A DNA stretch of 64,000 nt from assembly GCA_028554795.2 (NCBI GenBank), contig JAPYKE020000280.1, positions 124,001-188,000 on the forward strand. The letters run 5' to 3'. Positions 28,840 through 41,724 of the stretch are shown in pieces; within the stretch, counting starts at the first letter, position 1; the number at the start of each line of letters is the position of its first letter. The DNA is from Sinohyriopsis cumingii (lineage: Eukaryota; Mollusca; Bivalvia; Unionida; Unionidae). A model generated the notes under the pieces. The model did no database searches. It had not been told where the DNA came from and saw nothing but the letters and a program-made list of their open reading frames with translations. The translations under genes and the position numbers were made by a program.

Positions 28840-29625
28840 TTATGGCATTTAGATTCAATCATTCCTTTTGAATTCCACATATTTTATGGCACTAGGTTTC
28901 AATCATTCCTTTATAATTCCACATTTTCTGGCATTAGGATTCAATCATTCGTTTTGAATTCCACATATTTTCTGGCATTAGGATTCAATCATTCGTTTTG
29001 AATTCCACATATTTTATGCCACTAGGATTCAATCATTCATTTATAATTGCATATATTTTATGGCACTAGGATTCAATCATCCATTTTTAATTCCACATTT
29101 TCTGGCATTAGGATTCAATCATTCCTTTTGAATTCCACATATTTTATGGCACTAGGATTCAATCATCCCTTTTTAATTCCACATTTTATGGCACTAGGAT
29201 TCAATCATTCCTTTATGATTCCACATTTTCTGGCATTAGGATTCAATCATTCCTTTTGAATTCCACATATTTTATGGCACTAGGATTCAATCATCCATTT
29301 TTAATTCCACATTTTATGGCACTAGGATTCAATCATTACTTTTCTAATTCTACAGATTTTTAGGCACTAGGATTCATTCATTCCTTTATAATTCCACATA
29401 TTTTCCGGCATTAGGATTCAATCATTCCTTTTTCATTGCACGCTTTTAATGGCATTAAGATTCTGTCAATCTTGTTTAATTCCACATCTTTTATGCTTTA
29501 TGATTCATTGGTGCCTTTTCAATTGCACAAATTTTATGGCGTTAGGATTCAATTATTCCATTTTAATGGCACATCTTTTATGATATTAATGTTCAACCAT
29601 TCCTTAATGTTTTTATCCAATGATT
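28840..29625 (+). repeat. Minisatellite A, ~37-40-bp unit
   Basis: Tandem units with core TTTTATGGCACTAGGATTCA then ATCATTCCTTT.AATTCCACA. It starts immediately right of the border-element end, as minisatellite F ends immediately left of it, so the border element originally inserted into one minisatellite. Confidence 0.85.
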
Positions 29626-29665
29626 ACTTCCTTTTTTTATATGGTACTTTTATCTCATTATTTAG

Positions 29666-29704
29666 TCCAAACTGGTGACCCAGTCCAGGGGACCACAAGT
29701 CAAG
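29666..29704 (+). CDS. Candidate micro-exon, QTGDP copy 2
   Basis: Acceptor TTTTATCTCATTATTTAG, donor GTAAGA, 39 nt, phase 1-1, encoding Q-T-G-D-P-V-Q-G-T-T-S-Q. Confidence 0.6.
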
Positions 29705-30251
29705 GTAAGATTGCATTGCATTGTTTAGATGCATGATAATCTTAGTCATCTGCCATATTATTAGTAAAATTTCAACTTTTGGGCATTAATATGTCATAGA
29801 TATAAATACAGACAAATTCATTCTTTATTATTTATTAGTGTGGTGTTGTTGAAAAGAGACTGAAAAATTATATTTACTGTATATACTCGCTTATAAATTG
29901 AGTCCAAGTGCAAATAAGAGTCCCTGATGTATGATTGCATAAAGTGCCTGCAGATCAGGGTCTGTGTTGTTTGATCTACCGAGTACTGCATGCAAACTGC
30001 ATAGACCCAGATCTGCTGGCACATTATGTGAAGAAATGAATAGGTTTGTGCAGTTTGTAGTTGGACTTTAATTTTGAGAGAGTTTAGACAAAAAAAAGCT
30101 CAACATTGTATATCAGCTATGTTTTTTGCCACCAAAATGCAGTAATTATTTGTTTATTTATTATTGTTTTTTTGGGCATTAATATGTCATTTCTTTTTAA
30201 TTGCACATCTTTTATGGTTTTAAGATTCAAACAATCCTTTTTAATTGTACA

Positions 30252-32600
30252 GTATGACCCCACTATCACACGGTAGTTGGGAGCCATAGAACCTGACCAT
30301 GTTTTAGACCAAACCGTGTTATAAGCAACCAGGTCAGTTAGTCCAAGACAATGATGTGTGTACCCCAAAAATATTTTTTTGGGAGAATTAGGTAATAAAT
30401 GCGGGCACAAAAGTACATGCTTCATTGGCACAGTTACCATCTTAAATGGATGCATATTAATGAGAAATGCACCTGTAGTGATAACAGAGTAGGCATATAT
30501 AACATTTTACTTATTCAGAGACCCATGCATATGCATATACTGTTTATATGTACATGTCTAATATATAGCATGAATATAGTAGCAACACCGTGTATTCACC
30601 CATGAGTCTCATCACATACATTGAATCTACAAGTAATTCCATTGAAAATAAGCACACACAGAGATTTAAAATATTCAGTAATTTTGTCACAGGTCATATA
30701 GGTCTGAATTCGGTGGGTAAAAAATAGCACATTCACGTAATGAATGATGAAGAACTTTTACTTTTCATTACTTCCCGAGTCAGTAACAGTTAGTTTGCAT
30801 TTTTAGCTGCTGTTGGTAGCATTCATAAGCCTAAACTTTTTTCTTGCAAAAATGAAACTTTCAAGGCACAGTAAATGTGTTCCAGTCATGTTGGAAAATG
30901 AAACACTCCATCAGGTTCAATTGCTTTTATTTATGTTTGGTACTGACTGCCTTTGAAGAAAGGTTCTTTGTTTTGATTGAAGATGGTAGCCCGTTTTCTT
31001 GATGAAGTGTGCATGCATTATTGAGTCACTACCAAAGGACAGCTTTGGAGAACCAAACAAATTCCCATTTATTATTGTTGCGGCAAGAGCATGTAATTGT
31101 ACTGCATGATTGAGTATTTTTTCATAACAATCGGTTTCTCAAAGGTAATCTGTTTTCTTTGAAATTTCAGCAAACTATTTTATCTGGGTACATTTTCAAG
31201 AGATCTTGAAACGCTTAATTACACTTATTTAAACACCAATTTTTTATCTGGGATGGAGAAAATGACTGAGGTGGGAGTTCTCCATACACATGTAATAGGT
31301 GTGTGGCAAGATTCAAACACTTGAGAGTCCTGCTTCAGCCACCTGCTTTGTGGGAAAATGTGTGGATCAATTAGCTGTGCTGATATTTACAATGACAGAA
31401 TTCAGTGACTGAAAGACCCCATGATGTTCATAGATGTTGCCATTGTAAGAGTACATAAAAGAACATGATGCAATAGCTGGGCTACAAGTTCAAAGGCTTT
31501 GACTGGCGGCCGGGTGGGAAAATGTACCGATATTTACAATGATTGAATTCAGGGTCAGAAAGACCCAGAGATGTACATGCAGTCAATTATAAAGTACATC
31601 AAATAAACAACTTTTGCTTTTGTTATTGTGTTCATTTCCAAATGCATCGGAATAAGTAGTGCACGTGACCTCAGAATCAAAACATTTTGAGAATGTCATT
31701 CATAAATTTGGATAAGTATTTTGGGGTTAAATGGCAGACTTACGAAGATTGTAATGAGATTCAGAAGAGTGCTAAAGCTGCTAAGTGTAAGAAAGTGTAT
31801 GATGCCTAGCTTAGTGTTTTTAAATAAGTCCTGACTTGGATTGACAAAATTCAGTATCACTCTGATGGACGAACAAGAGCTACTTAAGAGGTACATTGAC
31901 TGACCATACTTTATTTTAAACGCCCCTTGCCTTAGCCCGGTTAGTTCTAGTGTTGTAGCGAAATGTATTCATGAAGACATCAGTAGCTAGGCCTAGTTTT
32001 AATATCAATTACGTTGACAAGCAAACTCTTGCCCTTCCCAAGCATATGTTTGGATAGCTGATTGACCATTAACCCTTTTCCAGTAAGGTAGCAACTATCA
32101 ATTTTCTGCATGATATCCTTTGATGATAAAACATACAAACATGTGTTCTAAGATCAGAATCAGTGATTTGGATATATATTAACTGCCTGTTGTACACTAT
32201 TTCATCATAAAATTAGTTTGAAACTGTAAATGAACCAGTAGGCCTTAGGGGAAATAATGGCAGACTTCGCTAAGTCTGGGATGTGCCAGTTATAGATTGT
32301 CTGTTTTCGTAAATCATTATGCAGATATTTTCAGAAAAATATACAAACCATTGATAGCAAAGCCACGGTATTATTTTATTAAAGATTTAACTTTAAGCTG
32401 CAAATTATATAGGTCAGAAACATATAGGACAATGCTATGTTGTGGAATTCGCGAGATCCTCTTTAAGGTCTAATCTATTTTCAGACTTGACATGTATTTG
32501 CGAAAATATGGGGAAAAACAGCAAATCAGATACTGTTTAACCATTGCCTAAAGTTACTACAAGGACATAAACAAATAAATAAAACATAAATTGGTAATCC
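30252..32600. mobile_element. 3.1-kb border element, copy 2, 3' deleted
   Basis: Left end GTATGACCCCACTATCAC is uninterrupted. The right ~0.4 kb is deleted, so the interior runs directly into minisatellite A near 32600 without the terminal GGGGTAACAC. Confidence 0.6.
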
Positions 32601-32940
32601 TATATCTTTTATGGCATTTAGATTCAATGATTCCTTTTGAATTCTGCATATTTTATGGCACTATGTTTCATTCATTTTTAATTCAACATTTTATGGCACT
32701 AGGATTCAATCATTCCTTTACAATTCCACATACTTTCTGGCATTAGGATTCAATCATTCCTTATCAATGGCACATCTTTTATGGCCTTAAGATTCGATCA
32801 TTTCTTTTAAATTCGACCTTATTTTATGGCACTAGTATTCAATCATTCCTTTCTAATTCTACAAATTTTTAGGCACTAGGATTCATTCATTCTTTTTTAA
32901 TTCCGCATATTTTCTGGCATTAGGATTCAATCATTTCTTT
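32600..32940 (+). repeat. Minisatellite A array, left of the TTAA element
   Basis: Units as at 28840, interrupted by the insertion at 32945-33537 and resuming at 33541. Confidence 0.8.
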
Positions 32941-32944
32941 TTAA

Positions 32945-33537
32945 CACATTAACCCCTGGAGGTTTTTGCCATTTTTGCCTGAAAATCGAGTAGGAAACAC
33001 ATTTTGAAAGCTATTTCTGAATAGACTCGAAAACACCAAATCCCCAGTCATCTTTTAATAACATACTGCCTAGTTGTGTTAGAAACATTGTTTTTCATTG
33101 GCTATTAGACTCGTGCATGAGCAGAAGGGTAAAAGTTGGGCTTGTTTTATTTTTGCTTTTGTTTTTTTTTGCCACTCTTTATTCCAAATGCCCATCTTAT
33201 CATACTTTTTGCAAAGGCTCATCTGTCTGCTTGCAGCTGATACCGGTTTGCCTTAGATCTGAGACCAGAAAGTCTAAAATCCGGACACAAAATGGGATTC
33301 CGACCACGGGTGAATTTTGCGTAAAAAAAAGTCGGGTCCAAAAAATGCAGTTTTTCTATCTGTATTTTGTAGTACAACTAGATATTCCAGATTATTTGGT
33401 ATCATTGTAGAGCTACATCTGTCTACCTTTCTATAATACCACCCATGTTAGTGTATTATGCATGACCATGACGCAACAGAGCTCGGCAGCAGGCTACTAC
33501 CTCCAGCCCCGTAAAGTCGTCGCTAGGGGTTAATGAG
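32945..33537. mobile_element. TTAA-flanked piggyBac-like MITE
   Basis: The ends are CACATTAACCCCTGG and, inverted, CTCATTAACCCCTAG. TTAA flanks both sides (32941-32944, 33538-33541). The flanks rejoin into a normal minisatellite unit (TTTTTAATGGCACAT), proving the insertion. No transposase; the 97-codon frame at 33117-33410 is not recognised. Confidence 0.75.
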
Positions 33538-33540
33538 TTA

Positions 33541-33760
33541 ATGGCACATATTTTATGGCATTAGGATTCAATCATTCCTTTTTAATTGCACATATTTTAT
33601 GGCATTAGGATTCAATCATTCCTTTTTAATTGCACATATTTTATGGCATTAGGATTCAATCATTCCTTTTTAGTTGCATACTTTTAATGGCATTAAGATT
33701 CTGTCAATCTTGTTTAATTCCATATCTTTTATGCTTTTTGATTCATTGGTGCCTTTTCAG
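33541..33760 (+). repeat. Minisatellite A array, right of the TTAA element
   Basis: Units TTTTATGGCATTAGGATTCA/ATCATTCC continue to about 33760. Confidence 0.8.
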
Positions 33761-33775
33761 TTGCACAACTTTTAT

Positions 33776-33822
33776 AATTACTGGTTACCCGAACAATATT
33801 GATGACCCCAAGATGTGTCCAG
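33776..33822 (+). CDS. Candidate upstream cassette exon ending ..CPG (5' edge uncertain)
   Basis: The sequence ACTGGTTACCCGAACAATAT and GACCCCAAGATGTGTCCAG is followed by donor GTAATG. Read in phase 1 it encodes T-G-Y-P-N-N-I-D-D-P-K-M-C-P and then G shared with the next exon, compatible with the micro-exon at 33981. Related but damaged sequences end at donors after 2950 and about 8202, each upstream of a micro-exon. The acceptor is not certain. Confidence 0.3.
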
Positions 33823-33827
33823 GTAAT

Positions 33828-33892
33828 GATTCTCTCTCTCTCTCTCCAGAGACGGACAGACAGAGATAGACAGTGAGAGAGAGAGAGATAGA
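33828..33892. repeat. (CT)n and (GA)n microsatellites
   Basis: A CT run is followed by GACAGACAGAGA and a GA run in the presumed intron between 33822 and 33981. Confidence 0.85.
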
Positions 33893-33980
33893 GCAAATTG
33901 TAATAAATAATTTTATAAATATGAAAATATGTTCTAAAGATTACTTTCTTTGTTTTAAGTTTTATGTCTCAATTTTCTAG

Positions 33981-34022
33981 ACCGAACTGGAACTGTTATG
34001 GAAATGCAGCCTCTCAATCAAG
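33981..34022 (+). CDS. Candidate 42-nt phase-1 micro-exon (RTGT type)
   Basis: Acceptor GTCTCAATTTTCTAG, donor GTAATA. Phase 1-1 reading gives R-T-G-T-V-M-E-M-Q-P-L-N-Q. Intron flanks are paralogous to those of the QTGDP exons. Confidence 0.55.
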
Positions 34023-34387
34023 GTAATATTAGAATTGTTGTGATGCATTATATTCTTATTCATCTGCCACCTGAATATTGAAATTTTTTGGGCATTAATA
34101 TATCATAGATTTAAAGACAGGCAAATTCATTCTTTATCATTAATTAATGTGGTAATGTTAAAAATAGATTACAAAATTATATTTACACACCTGTCTATAA
34201 ATTGAGTCCAGGTGCAATTAACATAGGCCCTGATCTGTGATTGCATATCAGGGTCTGTGTTGTTTGCTCTACCGAGTGCCCCTTGCACACTGCATAGACC
34301 CAGATCTGCTGGCACAGTATTGATGGCATGTCTGGGTCTGTACAGTTTGCAGTTGGACTTTACTTGGTCATACACAAGCAGTTCCAG

Positions 34388-34885
34388 CTGTTCCTTTTAA
34401 CTGCACATCTTAAATGGCATTATGATTCAATCATTCTTTTAATTGCACATCTCAAATGGCATTATGATTCAATCATTCTTTTAATTGCACATCTTATATG
34501 GCATTATGATTCACTCATTCTTTTAATTGCACATCTTAAATGGCATTATGATATACTCATTCTTTTAATTGCACATCTTATATGGCATTATGATTCACTC
34601 ATTCTTTTAATTGCACATCTTAAATGGCATTATGATTCAATCATTCTTTTAATTGCACATCTTATATGACACTATGATTCACTCATTCTTTTAATTGCAC
34701 ATCTTATATGACATTATGATTCACTCATTCTTTTAATTGCACATCTTATATGACATTATGATTCACTCATTCTTTTAATTGCACATCTTATATGACATTA
34801 TGATTCAATTATTCTTTTAATTGTACATCTTATATGGCATTATGATTCACTCATTCTTTTAATTGCACACTTGTTCCATTTTAGC
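34388..34885 (+). repeat. Minisatellite F variant, highly regular ~38-bp unit
   Basis: About a dozen units with core TTTTAATTGCACATCTTATA and TGGCATTATGATTCA.TCATTC, more homogeneous than the neighbouring arrays, implying recent local amplification. Confidence 0.9.
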
Positions 34886-35155
34886 TGCCTGTCTTTGATG
34901 GCACCATGCTTCCTTCTTTTTAATTACACTTCTCTTATGACATTAGGATTCAATCATTCCTTTTAATTGCACAACTTATATGCCATTATGATTCTGTCAA
35001 TCTTGTTTAATTGCACATCTTTTATGGCATTATGATTCAATCATTCCTTTTTAATGGGACATCTTTTATGATATTAGGGTTCAAATATTCCTTAATGTTT
35101 TTATCCAGTGATTACTTCCTTTGTTTTATATGGTACTTTTTATCTCATTATTTAG

Positions 35156-35194
35156 TCCAAACTGGTGACCCAGACCAAGGGACCACAAGTCAAG
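35156..35194 (+). CDS. Candidate micro-exon, QTGDP copy 3
   Basis: 39 nt between TTATTTAG and GTAAGA, encoding Q-T-G-D-P-D-Q-G-T-T-S-Q in phase 1-1. Confidence 0.6.
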
Positions 35195-35784
35195 GTAAGA
35201 TTGCATTGAATTGTTTAGATGCATGATGATCTTAGTCAACTGCCATCTTATTAGTAAAATTTCAACTTTTGGGCATTAATATGTCATAGATATAAATACA
35301 GGCAAATTCATTCTTTATTATTTATTAGTGTGGTGTTGTTGAAAAGAGATTGAAAAATTATATTTACTGTATATACTCGCTTATAAATTGAGTCCAAGTG
35401 CAAATAAGAGTCCCTGATGTATGATTGCATAAAGTGCCTGCAGATCAGGGTCTGTGTTGTTTGCTGTACCGAGTGCTCCTTGCAAAGTACATCAACCCAG
35501 ATCTGCTGGCACATTATGTGAAGAAATGAATAGGTTTGTGCAGTTTGTAGTTGGACTTTAATTTTGAGAGAGCTTAGACAAAAAAAAGCTCAACATTGTA
35601 TATCAGCTATGTTTTCTGCCACCAAAATGCAGTAATTATTTGTTTATTCTTTTAATTAGTCAGACAACTCCATATAGTTTTTGATGGTCATCTTGCCTCT
35701 GATGGGTAGATATGTTAAGGAAATCCAAATATTTTTTTCTCTTTTAAAAAATAGCATTTCCTGCTATGTTGGAAGATTATTTTG

Positions 35785-36130
35785 TACTATACACAAAGTC
35801 TGTTCCCTGTACTATTGCATTTTTCCATTCACAAAATCTGTTCCCCAGTTCTATTACATTTTCCCATACACAAAATATGTTCCACTGTGCTTTTGCATTT
35901 TTTCATCCACAAAATCTGTTCCCCTATACAATTACATTTTTCCATACACAAAATCTGTTTCCCTGTACTATTCCATCCAAAGAATCTTTTACCTGGTACT
36001 AGTGCATTTTTCCATCCACAAAATTTGTTCCCAGTATCACTGCATTTTTCCATACTCAAAATCTGTTCCCCTGTACCATTGCATTTTTCCATACACAAAA
36101 TCCATTCCCCTGTACCATTGCATTTTACAT
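35785..36130 (+). repeat. Minisatellite D array
   Basis: About ten ~36-bp units, core CATACACAAAATCTGTTCCC. It creates long artefactual frames on both strands. Confidence 0.9.
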
Positions 36131-36949
36131 ACATTTATACATTATACATCAGAGGTTTGAACATTTTCTAAACTGTCATTGGAGATTTTTTCCATGAGGA
36201 ACAGTTGTAATCTATTCCACATCCTATCCTCATCCCTCCACTCCACCTTTCATTTTACTACTAGAAGGAACTCCAGTACATGCATCTGTACACATTTTGC
36301 CCTTTTTTTTAGTTTTAACGTTATTGTATAGCTATGTAAGCTTTAAGTTAAACAGTCCTTTTTTATATTTTTATGATGTGGCCATAAGAGCAGATAAATC
36401 GCTCAGATTTACATGGGCCAATCAGTTGACATTGTAGTGCTGAGAAAGCCTATTTGTAATTTAAATGAACAGGAACTTTAAACAGGTTGAAACAAATCCA
36501 TGAAAGATGTAGGGTGGAGGGGTTTACTTTTTGCAAAGATACGGCTACTCCATTTTTACCAAGCATAGCATACACTATTGATTACTTCACATTTTTCATT
36601 TTCTAAGTAATTCTGGAAATGACATAACAGTTGGGATCCATCCATAACAGCTGGGATTTCATGCAGATGAAATGAAAGCTAACAAACTGACTTGTACTAT
36701 GTACAGAAGCACCAAGACAGTTTACACCTGTTGCAATGTACATGTCAAGTGTATGATGATGAATTAGAAGTCTCAGTTAAAACAAAAATTTTCAAGTCTG
36801 AAAATTAGTTTCTTAGCAGAAATTTCCAAATGTCCCATTTAATTTTTTTAAAGCCAGTCCAACAGTAAGTTCTGTTGTACATGCCGATCATTTATGAGCC
36901 ATTTCAGTTCTTTCTTGTTAATTGTACATCTTTGATGGCTTTATGGTTC

Positions 36950-37215
36950 ATTCTTTTTAATTGCACATCTCTTATGGCATTACGATTCAATCAGTCCTTT
37001 TTAAATGCATATCTTTTATCTGTTTATGGCATTACAATTCAATCATTGTTTTGATTGCACATTTTGTATGGCATTAAGATTCAGTCATTACATTTTAACT
37101 GAACATATTTTATGAAATTAAGATTACATAATTACTTTTTATTAGGATTCAATCATTCCTTTTTAATTGCATATCTTTTATGGTTTTAAGATTCAAACAA
37201 TCCTTTTTAATTGTA
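36950..37215 (+). repeat. Minisatellite F array
   Basis: Diverged units of the AATTGCACATCTTTTATGGC type, ending at the border element. Confidence 0.8.
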
Positions 37216-37217
37216 CA

Positions 37218-40200
37218 GTGTGACCCCACTATCACACGGTAGTTGGGAGCCATAGAACCTGACCATGTTTTAGACTGAACTGTGTTATAAGCAACCAGAT
37301 CAGTTAGTTCAAGACAATGATGCCTGTACCCCAAAAATATTTTTTTGGGAGGGTTAGGTAATAAATGCGGGCACAAAAGTACATGCTTCATTGGCACAGT
37401 TACCATCTTAAATGGATGCATATTAAAGAGAAATACACCTGTAGTGATAACAGAGTAGGCATGTATAACATTTTACTTATTCAGAGACCCATGCATATGT
37501 GTATACTGTTTATATTTACATGTCTAATATATAGCATGAATATAGTAGCAACACCGTGTACTCACCCGCGAATCTCATCACATACATTGAATCTAGAAGT
37601 AATTCCATTGAAAATATGCACACACAGAGATTTAATATATTCAGAAATTTTGTCACAGGTCATATAGGTCTGAATTCGGTGGGGAAAAAAATAGCACAAA
37701 CATGTAACGAATGATGAAGAACTTTTACTTTTCATTACTTCCCGAGTCAGTAAAAGTTAGTTTGCATTTTTAGCTGCTGTTGGTAGCATTCATAAGCCTA
37801 AACTTTTTCCTGCAAAAATGAAACTTTCACGGCACAGTAAATGTGTTCCAGTCACGTTGGAAAATGAAACACTCCATCAGATTCCATTGCTTTTATTTAT
37901 GTTTGGTACTGACTGCCTTTGAAGAAAGGTTAATTGTTTTGATTGGAGATGGTAGTCTGTTTTCTTGATGCAGTGTGCATGCGTTATTGAAGTCACTACC
38001 AAAGAATGGCTTTGGAGAACCAAACAAATTCCTTTGTCTTATTCTTGTGGCAAAAGCAAATAATTGTACTGCATGATTGAGACTGTTCTTTTTAACCCTT
38101 TGCTTAGTATTTTTTCATAACAATCGGTTCCTCAATGGTAATCTGTTTTCTTTGAAATTTCAGCAAACTATTTTATCTGGGTACATTTGAAAAAAAGGAA
38201 TTGGTAGTTGTTTGATCAATTGTTGATACTGTACCTCCCTGCCTATTCAGTAGTGCAACAGGAAGGATCTTGTTTTTTTTTTATTGTTTTTGTTTTTAAC
38301 ATTTGTGGTAGCTGAGTGATGCTGCCTTCCACGCATGTGTCAGAAATTTAAAAAATGGTCAACGGTCGATAGAGAATAGAGATTCAGTTGCTTTGGTCTG
38401 ATAACAGGGATTACTACAGGAAATGCGAGTGTTCTGAAGGATTTAATTCTGAGTGAAAAGAAGAGGAATTTCACTTACCGTTCACATAAAAATACATATA
38501 AAATTCAGAGATCTTGAAACGCTTAATTATACATATGTGGACACCAATTTTTGATCTGGGACGCAGAAAATGACTGAGGTGGGAGTTCTCCATACGCATG
38601 TAATTGGTGTGTGGCAAAATTCAGAGACTTGTCAGTCCTGCTTCAGCCACCTGTTTTGTGGGAAAATGTATGGATCAATTAGCTGTGCTGATATTTACAG
38701 TGACTGAAAGACCCCATGATGTTCATACATGTTGCCATTATATCAGGACATAAAAAAAACATGATGCAATAGCTGGGCGGCAAGTTCAAAGGCTTTGACT
38801 GGCGGCTGGGTGGGAAAATGTACTGATATTTACAATGATTGAATTCAGAGTCAGTAAGACCCAGAGATGTACATACGGTCAGTTATAAAAGTACATCAAA
38901 TAAACAACTTTAGCTTTCGTTATTGTGTTCATTTCCAAATCTATCAGAATATGTAGTGCACGTGACCTCAGAATCAAAACATGTTGAGACTTAGATAAAA
39001 TGCCATTCGTAAATTTGGATAAGTATTTTTTGGCTAAACGGCAGACTTACGAAGATTGTAATGAGATTCAGCAGAGTGCTAAAGCTGCTAAGTGTAAGAA
39101 AGTGTGTGATGCCTAGCTTAGTGTTTGGAATAAGTCCTTACATGGATTGACAAAATTCAGTATCACTCTGATGGATGAACAAGAGCTATTTAAGAGGTAC
39201 ATTGACTGACCATACTTTATTTTAAATGCCCCTTACCTTAGCTCAGTTAGTTCTAGTGTTGTAGCGAAATGTATTCATGAAGACATCAGTAGCTAGGCCC
39301 AGTTTTGATATCAATTACGTTGACAAACAAACTCTTGCCCATTCACAAGCATATGTTTTGATAGCTGATTGACTATAAACCCTTTTCCGTGTAAGGTAGC
39401 AACTATCAATTTCCTGCATGATATCCTTTGATGATAAAACATACAAACAAGTGTTTTAAGATCAGAATCAGTGATCTGGATATATATTAACTGCCTGTTG
39501 TACACTATTTCATCATAAAATTAGTTTGAAACTGCAAGTGAACCAGTAGGCCTTACGGGAAATAATGGCAGACTTCACTAAGTCTGGGATGTACCAGTTA
39601 TAGATTGTCTGTTTTCGTAAATCATTGTGCAAATATTTTCAGAAAAATATGCAAACCATCGATAGCAAAGCCATGGTATTATTTCATTAAAGATTTAACT
39701 TTAACCTGCAAATTATGTAGGTCAGAAACATATAGAACAATGCTGTGTTGTGGAATTCGCAAGATCCGCTTTAAGGTCTAATCTATTTTCCGACTTGACA
39801 CGTATTTGCAAAAATACGGTGAAAAAACAGCAAATCAGATACTATTTAACCATTGCCTAAAATTACTACAAGGACATAGACAAATAAATAAACCATAAAT
39901 TTGCAATCTTGTCAGTGGACTGTTGTAATGAAGTTATATTAAAGTGAGTGATTACATTATGAAAAGCTCTTCTTCTAAAAATAGATGCACTCACGTCTGT
40001 GTTGGTTCTGTAGGGAAGAAGGGACTGCAACTTTTGATGGGGGGACTCCAATTTTTACCAAAATGGGAGTCCTGGATGCCTAGTTTTAAAATCCTAGCGA
40101 GACCTCTGAAATTTCAGGAGCCATGCAACAATTCATCTTGTATTATTTAAATGCCTTATCTTTCCCAAAAGGATAATAACTTTTTCTTTTTTCTCCGTAC

Positions 40201-40324
40201 TTTTAAGATTTTTTCTTTTTCTTGTAATCGAAATATACATATATACAAAATTTTGGGAGCCACACCATGACCATGTTATATCCAAATTCATCTTATAACA
40301 GAGCGTGCTATAGTGGGGTAACAC
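37218..40324. mobile_element. 3.1-kb border element, copy 3
   Basis: Left end GTGTGACCCCACTATCACACGG, right end CTATAGTGGGGTAACAC. The left flank is TACA and the right flank TATA. Interior non-coding. Its uninterrupted left end is an empty-site control for the Polinton-like insertion. Confidence 0.65.
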
Positions 40325-40329
40325 TATAT

Positions 40330-41605
40330 CTTTTTTGGCATTTAGATTCAATCATTCCTTTTGAATTCCACATATTTTATGGCACTAGGTTTCAATCATT
40401 CATTTTTAATTCCACATTTTATGGCACTAGGATTCAATCATTCCTTTATAATTCCACATTTTCTGGCATTAGGATTCAATGATTCCTTTTGAATTCCACA
40501 TATTTTATGGCACTAGGATTCAATCATTCATTTTTAATTCCACATTTTATGGCACTAGGATTCAATGATTCATTTATAATTGCATATATTTTATGGCACT
40601 AGGATTCAATCATCCATTTTTAATTCCACATTTTGTGGCACTAGGATTCAATCATTCCTTTATAATTCCACATTTTCTGGCATTAGGATTCAATCATTCC
40701 TTTTGAATTCCACATATTTTATGGCACTAGGATTCAATCATCCATTTTTAATTCCACATTTTATGGCACTATGATTCAATCATTACTTTCTAATTCTACA
40801 AATTTTTAGGCACTAGGATTCATTCATTCCTTTATAATGCAATGATTTGTCTTGTATTATTTATATGCCTCATCTTCCCTAAAAGGATAATAAACTTTTT
40901 CCGTTTTCTCCGTACTTTTAAGATTTTTGTTATTGTAATGGAAATATACGTGTATACAAAATTTTGAAAACCACTCTATGACTATGTTATATCCAAATTC
41001 ATGTGATAACAGAGTGTGCTATAGCGGGGTAACACTATATCTTTTATGGCATTTAGATTCAATGATTCCTTTTGAATTCCACATATTTTATGGCACTAGG
41101 ATTCAATCAACATATTTTCTGGCATTAGGATTCAATCAATCCTTATTAATGGCATATCTTTTATGGCCTTAAGATTCAATCATTCCTTTTGAATTCCACA
41201 TATTTTATGGCACTAGGATTCAGTCATTCATTTTTAATTCCACATTTTTTGGCACTAGGATTCAATCATTCCTTTCTAATTCTACAAATTTTATGGCATT
41301 AGAATTGATTCTTTCCTTTATAATTCCACATATTTTATGGCATTAGGATTCAATCATTCCTTTTTATGGCACATCTTTTATGGCATTAGGATTCAATCAT
41401 TCCTTTTTATGGCACATCTTTTATGGCATTAGGATTCAGTCATTCCTTTTTCATTGCACACTTTTAATGGCATTAAGATTCTGTCAATCTTGTTTAAGTC
41501 CACATCTTTTATGCTTTATTATTCATTGGTGCCTTTTCAATTGCACAACGTTTATGGCATTAGGATTCAATTATTCCATTTTAATGGCACATCGTTTATG
41601 ATATT
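40330..41605 (+). repeat. Minisatellite A array, with an extra border-element right end inside
   Basis: Units as at 28840. A second fragment of the border element's right end (about 40840-41036, ending GCGGGGTAACAC) interrupts the array; the same arrangement occurs at 57235-58505. Confidence 0.85.
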
Positions 41606-41685
41606 AGGGTTTAACCATTCCTTAATGTTTTTATCCAGTGATTGCTTCCCTTGTTTTATATGGTACTTTTTATCTCATTATTTAG

Positions 41686-41724
41686 TCCAAACTGGTGACC
41701 CAGACCAAGGGACCACAAGTCAAA
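41686..41724 (+). CDS. Candidate micro-exon, QTGDP copy 4 (last exon base A)
   Basis: 39 nt, Q-T-G-D-P-D-Q-G-T-T-S-Q, between TTATTTAG and GTAAGA. The last exon base is A instead of G (CAAA|GTAAGA), which weakens the donor and changes the junction codon. Confidence 0.55.

Noticed and set aside
29818-30024. 68-codon minus-strand frames repeated after each micro-exon
   Set aside because: They cover the stem-loop repeat C and are kept only because the units are recent duplicates.
33117-33410. 97-codon frame inside the TTAA element
   Set aside because: No resemblance to piggyBac transposase or any known domain; low-complexity hydrophobic start.
34388-34885. CRISPR-like array of regular repeats
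   Set aside because: Units are contiguous tandem repeats without unique spacers, and the genome is eukaryotic.
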